The notes beneath the pieces were generated by a model, which worked only from the letters and a program-made list of their open reading frames with translations, did no database searches and was not told where the DNA came from. From NCBI RefSeq assembly GCF_003130795.1, contig NZ_CP029356.1, positions 261,001 through 325,000 on the forward strand: 64,000 nt of DNA, given 5' to 3'. Numbering within the stretch: the stretch's first letter is position 1; the number at the start of each line of letters is the position of its first letter. A program made the translations under genes and the position numbers. Shown here piece after piece: positions 63,039-64,000 of the stretch. Origin of the DNA: Azospirillum thermophilum (GTDB lineage Bacteria; Pseudomonadota; Alphaproteobacteria; Azospirillales; Azospirillaceae).

Positions 63039-64000
63039 GCGTGATCGACTGGAAGCAACGCGGCGTCGCCCGGTTCGAGCCGGGCGACCGCCCCGCGCTG
63101 GAGGCCTTCCAGCGCGAGAGCTTCGGGTCGGACGCCCTCCAGCTCTGCCCGGACCACTTCCGCTGGCTGTTCGAGGAACCGCCGGGCCGGGACGTGGACG
63201 GACCGCAGCTCTGGCTGTGCAAGCGCAACGGCGCCGTCGTCGGCCAGCAGGGGGGCATTCCCTTCTCGCTGAAGGTGGGGGAGCGGACCTGTCGCGGCTC
63301 CTGGGCGATCGACCTGATGGTCGCCCCGGAATGGCGCCTGCGCGGCGTCGGCCCCGCCCTCTCGGAGACGCAGGCCGGTGCGGCCGACGTCACCGTCTCG
63401 CTGTCGATGACCGACGCCGCCTACAAATCCTACAAGCGGGCGGGGTGGCTCGATCTCGGCAGCGTGCCGACCTACCTGCGCGTGCTCGATCCGCCGCGCT
63501 GCCTGCGCGTCAGCCCCTATGACGGCGGGCTCGCCCGCCTCGTCGCGTCGGTGGGCAAGCCGGCGATGACCGCGGCATCGCTGGCCACCCACGCCACCGC
63601 CCGGCTGTTCGGCGCGCGGCTGGTCGAGGTGGAGCGCTTCGACCACCGGGTCGACGCCCTGTGGCAGGACTCGGCCGCCCAGCACGGGGTGATCGCCCGG
63701 CGCGATCTCGCCTTCCTGCGCTGGCGCTTCGACTCCAGCCCGCAGGCCGGCCGCCATCGCCGCTTCTATGTGATGCGGGGCGAGACGCTGCTGGCCTATG
63801 TCGTCCTGCGGGTCGATCCCTGGAAGGGGGAGCCGGTGGGCGTCGTCTGCGACTATCTCGCCCGGCCCGGCTGGCTGATGGCCGCCTTCGCCCTGGTGGT
63901 CGAGCAGGCCCGGCGCGAGCGGATGGCCGCCCTGATGTGCCGCACCCTCAACCAGCAGGCCGCCCGGCCGCTGTCGGTGCTGGGCTTCCTCTGCCTGAAG
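63035..64000 (+). CDS. GNAT-fold acyltransferase, partial (cut by window edge)
   Basis: The first 322 residues of a gene that runs off the right edge. A GNAT N-terminal part shows GQQGGIPFSLKVG and SWAIDLMVAPEWRLRGVGPA, the acyl-CoA (or acyl-ACP) binding R-G-x-G loop; further on come YKSYKRAGW and a second GNAT-like half. Tandem GNAT proteins of this kind transfer acyl groups. It overlaps nadE by ATGA, so it is cotranslated with it and probably uses the acyl group carried by the pathway. Confidence 0.78.
   Translation, partial: MSVIDWKQRGVARFEPGDRPALEAFQRESFGSDALQLCPDHFRWLFEEPPGRDVDGPQLWLCKRNGAVVGQQGGIPFSLKVGERTCRGSWAIDLMVAPEWRLRGVGPALSETQAGAADVTVSLSMTDAAYKSYKRAGWLDLGSVPTYLRVLDPPRCLRVSPYDGGLARLVASVGKPAMTAASLATHATARLFGARLVEVERFDHRVDALWQDSAAQHGVIARRDLAFLRWRFDSSPQAGRHRRFYVMRGETLLAYVVLRVDPWKGEPVGVVCDYLARPGWLMAAFALVVEQARRERMAALMCRTLNQQAARPLSVLGFLCLK

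Overview
This window is about 64 kb of GC-rich chromosomal DNA from an alphaproteobacterium, most likely Azospirillum or another Rhodospirillales genus. The evidence is the Mla-type lipid transport operon in its alphaproteobacterial form, DUF2336, DUF6969, TIGR02302 and FlaF-like proteins, a perfect CtrA-type box (TTAA-N7-TTAA), and many small proteins typical of that group. The genus is inferred; there is no rRNA, tRNA, insertion sequence, prophage or CRISPR array in the window.

Region 1 (1-33.8 kb) is mostly housekeeping and envelope genes. A minus-strand Mla operon (permease, ATPase, MCE protein, lipoprotein) is divergent from apt. Next come a CocE-like and a Fic-like protein that have both lost catalytic residues and overlap tail to tail, a bacteriohemerythrin, a universal stress protein, an aminoglycoside-phosphotransferase/ATPase fusion, and a FlaF-DUF2934 protein behind a CtrA box. 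These are followed by a DMT transporter, a large TIGR02302 membrane protein coupled to a tandem-repeat leader ORF, a flippase, ftsE-ftsX-ydcF, a subtilase with a xylan-binding-type module, a pentapeptide-repeat protein, a hybrid histidine kinase and glgX. The region ends with gpmA, which carries a one-base frameshift.

Region 2 (33.8-38.1 kb) holds a probable peptidoglycan hydrolase (transglycosylase-like, SH3 and CHAP-like parts) and a SUV3-type helicase.

Region 3 (38.5-64 kb) is a large exopolysaccharide locus. It contains a WecG/TagA glycosyltransferase, a Wzc/GumC-type tyrosine autokinase, a Tat-exported GH10 glycosidase, a methyltransferase, a GH5 glycosidase with two xylan-binding-type modules, a CysE-type acetyltransferase, a flippase, and a WbaP-type priming transferase interrupted by an in-frame amber codon. 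A Wzy/ExoQ-type polymerase, three glycosyltransferases and a polysaccharide deacetylase follow. The locus then continues into an unusual set: an acyl carrier protein, an AMP-forming ligase, a glutamine-dependent asparagine synthase-like protein, an NAD synthase-like amidating enzyme and a GNAT protein that runs off the window. Together they read as Wzx/Wzy-type polymer synthesis plus an uncharacterised acylation/amidation branch.

The strongest unusual signals are: two secreted-type enzymes that share a binding module and a C-terminal tail; a GH5 domain that appears nested inside a Calx-beta domain; the ACP/ligase/AsnB/NadE/GNAT set; the amber-interrupted priming transferase; and the run of apparent pseudoenzymes near 6-8 kb.
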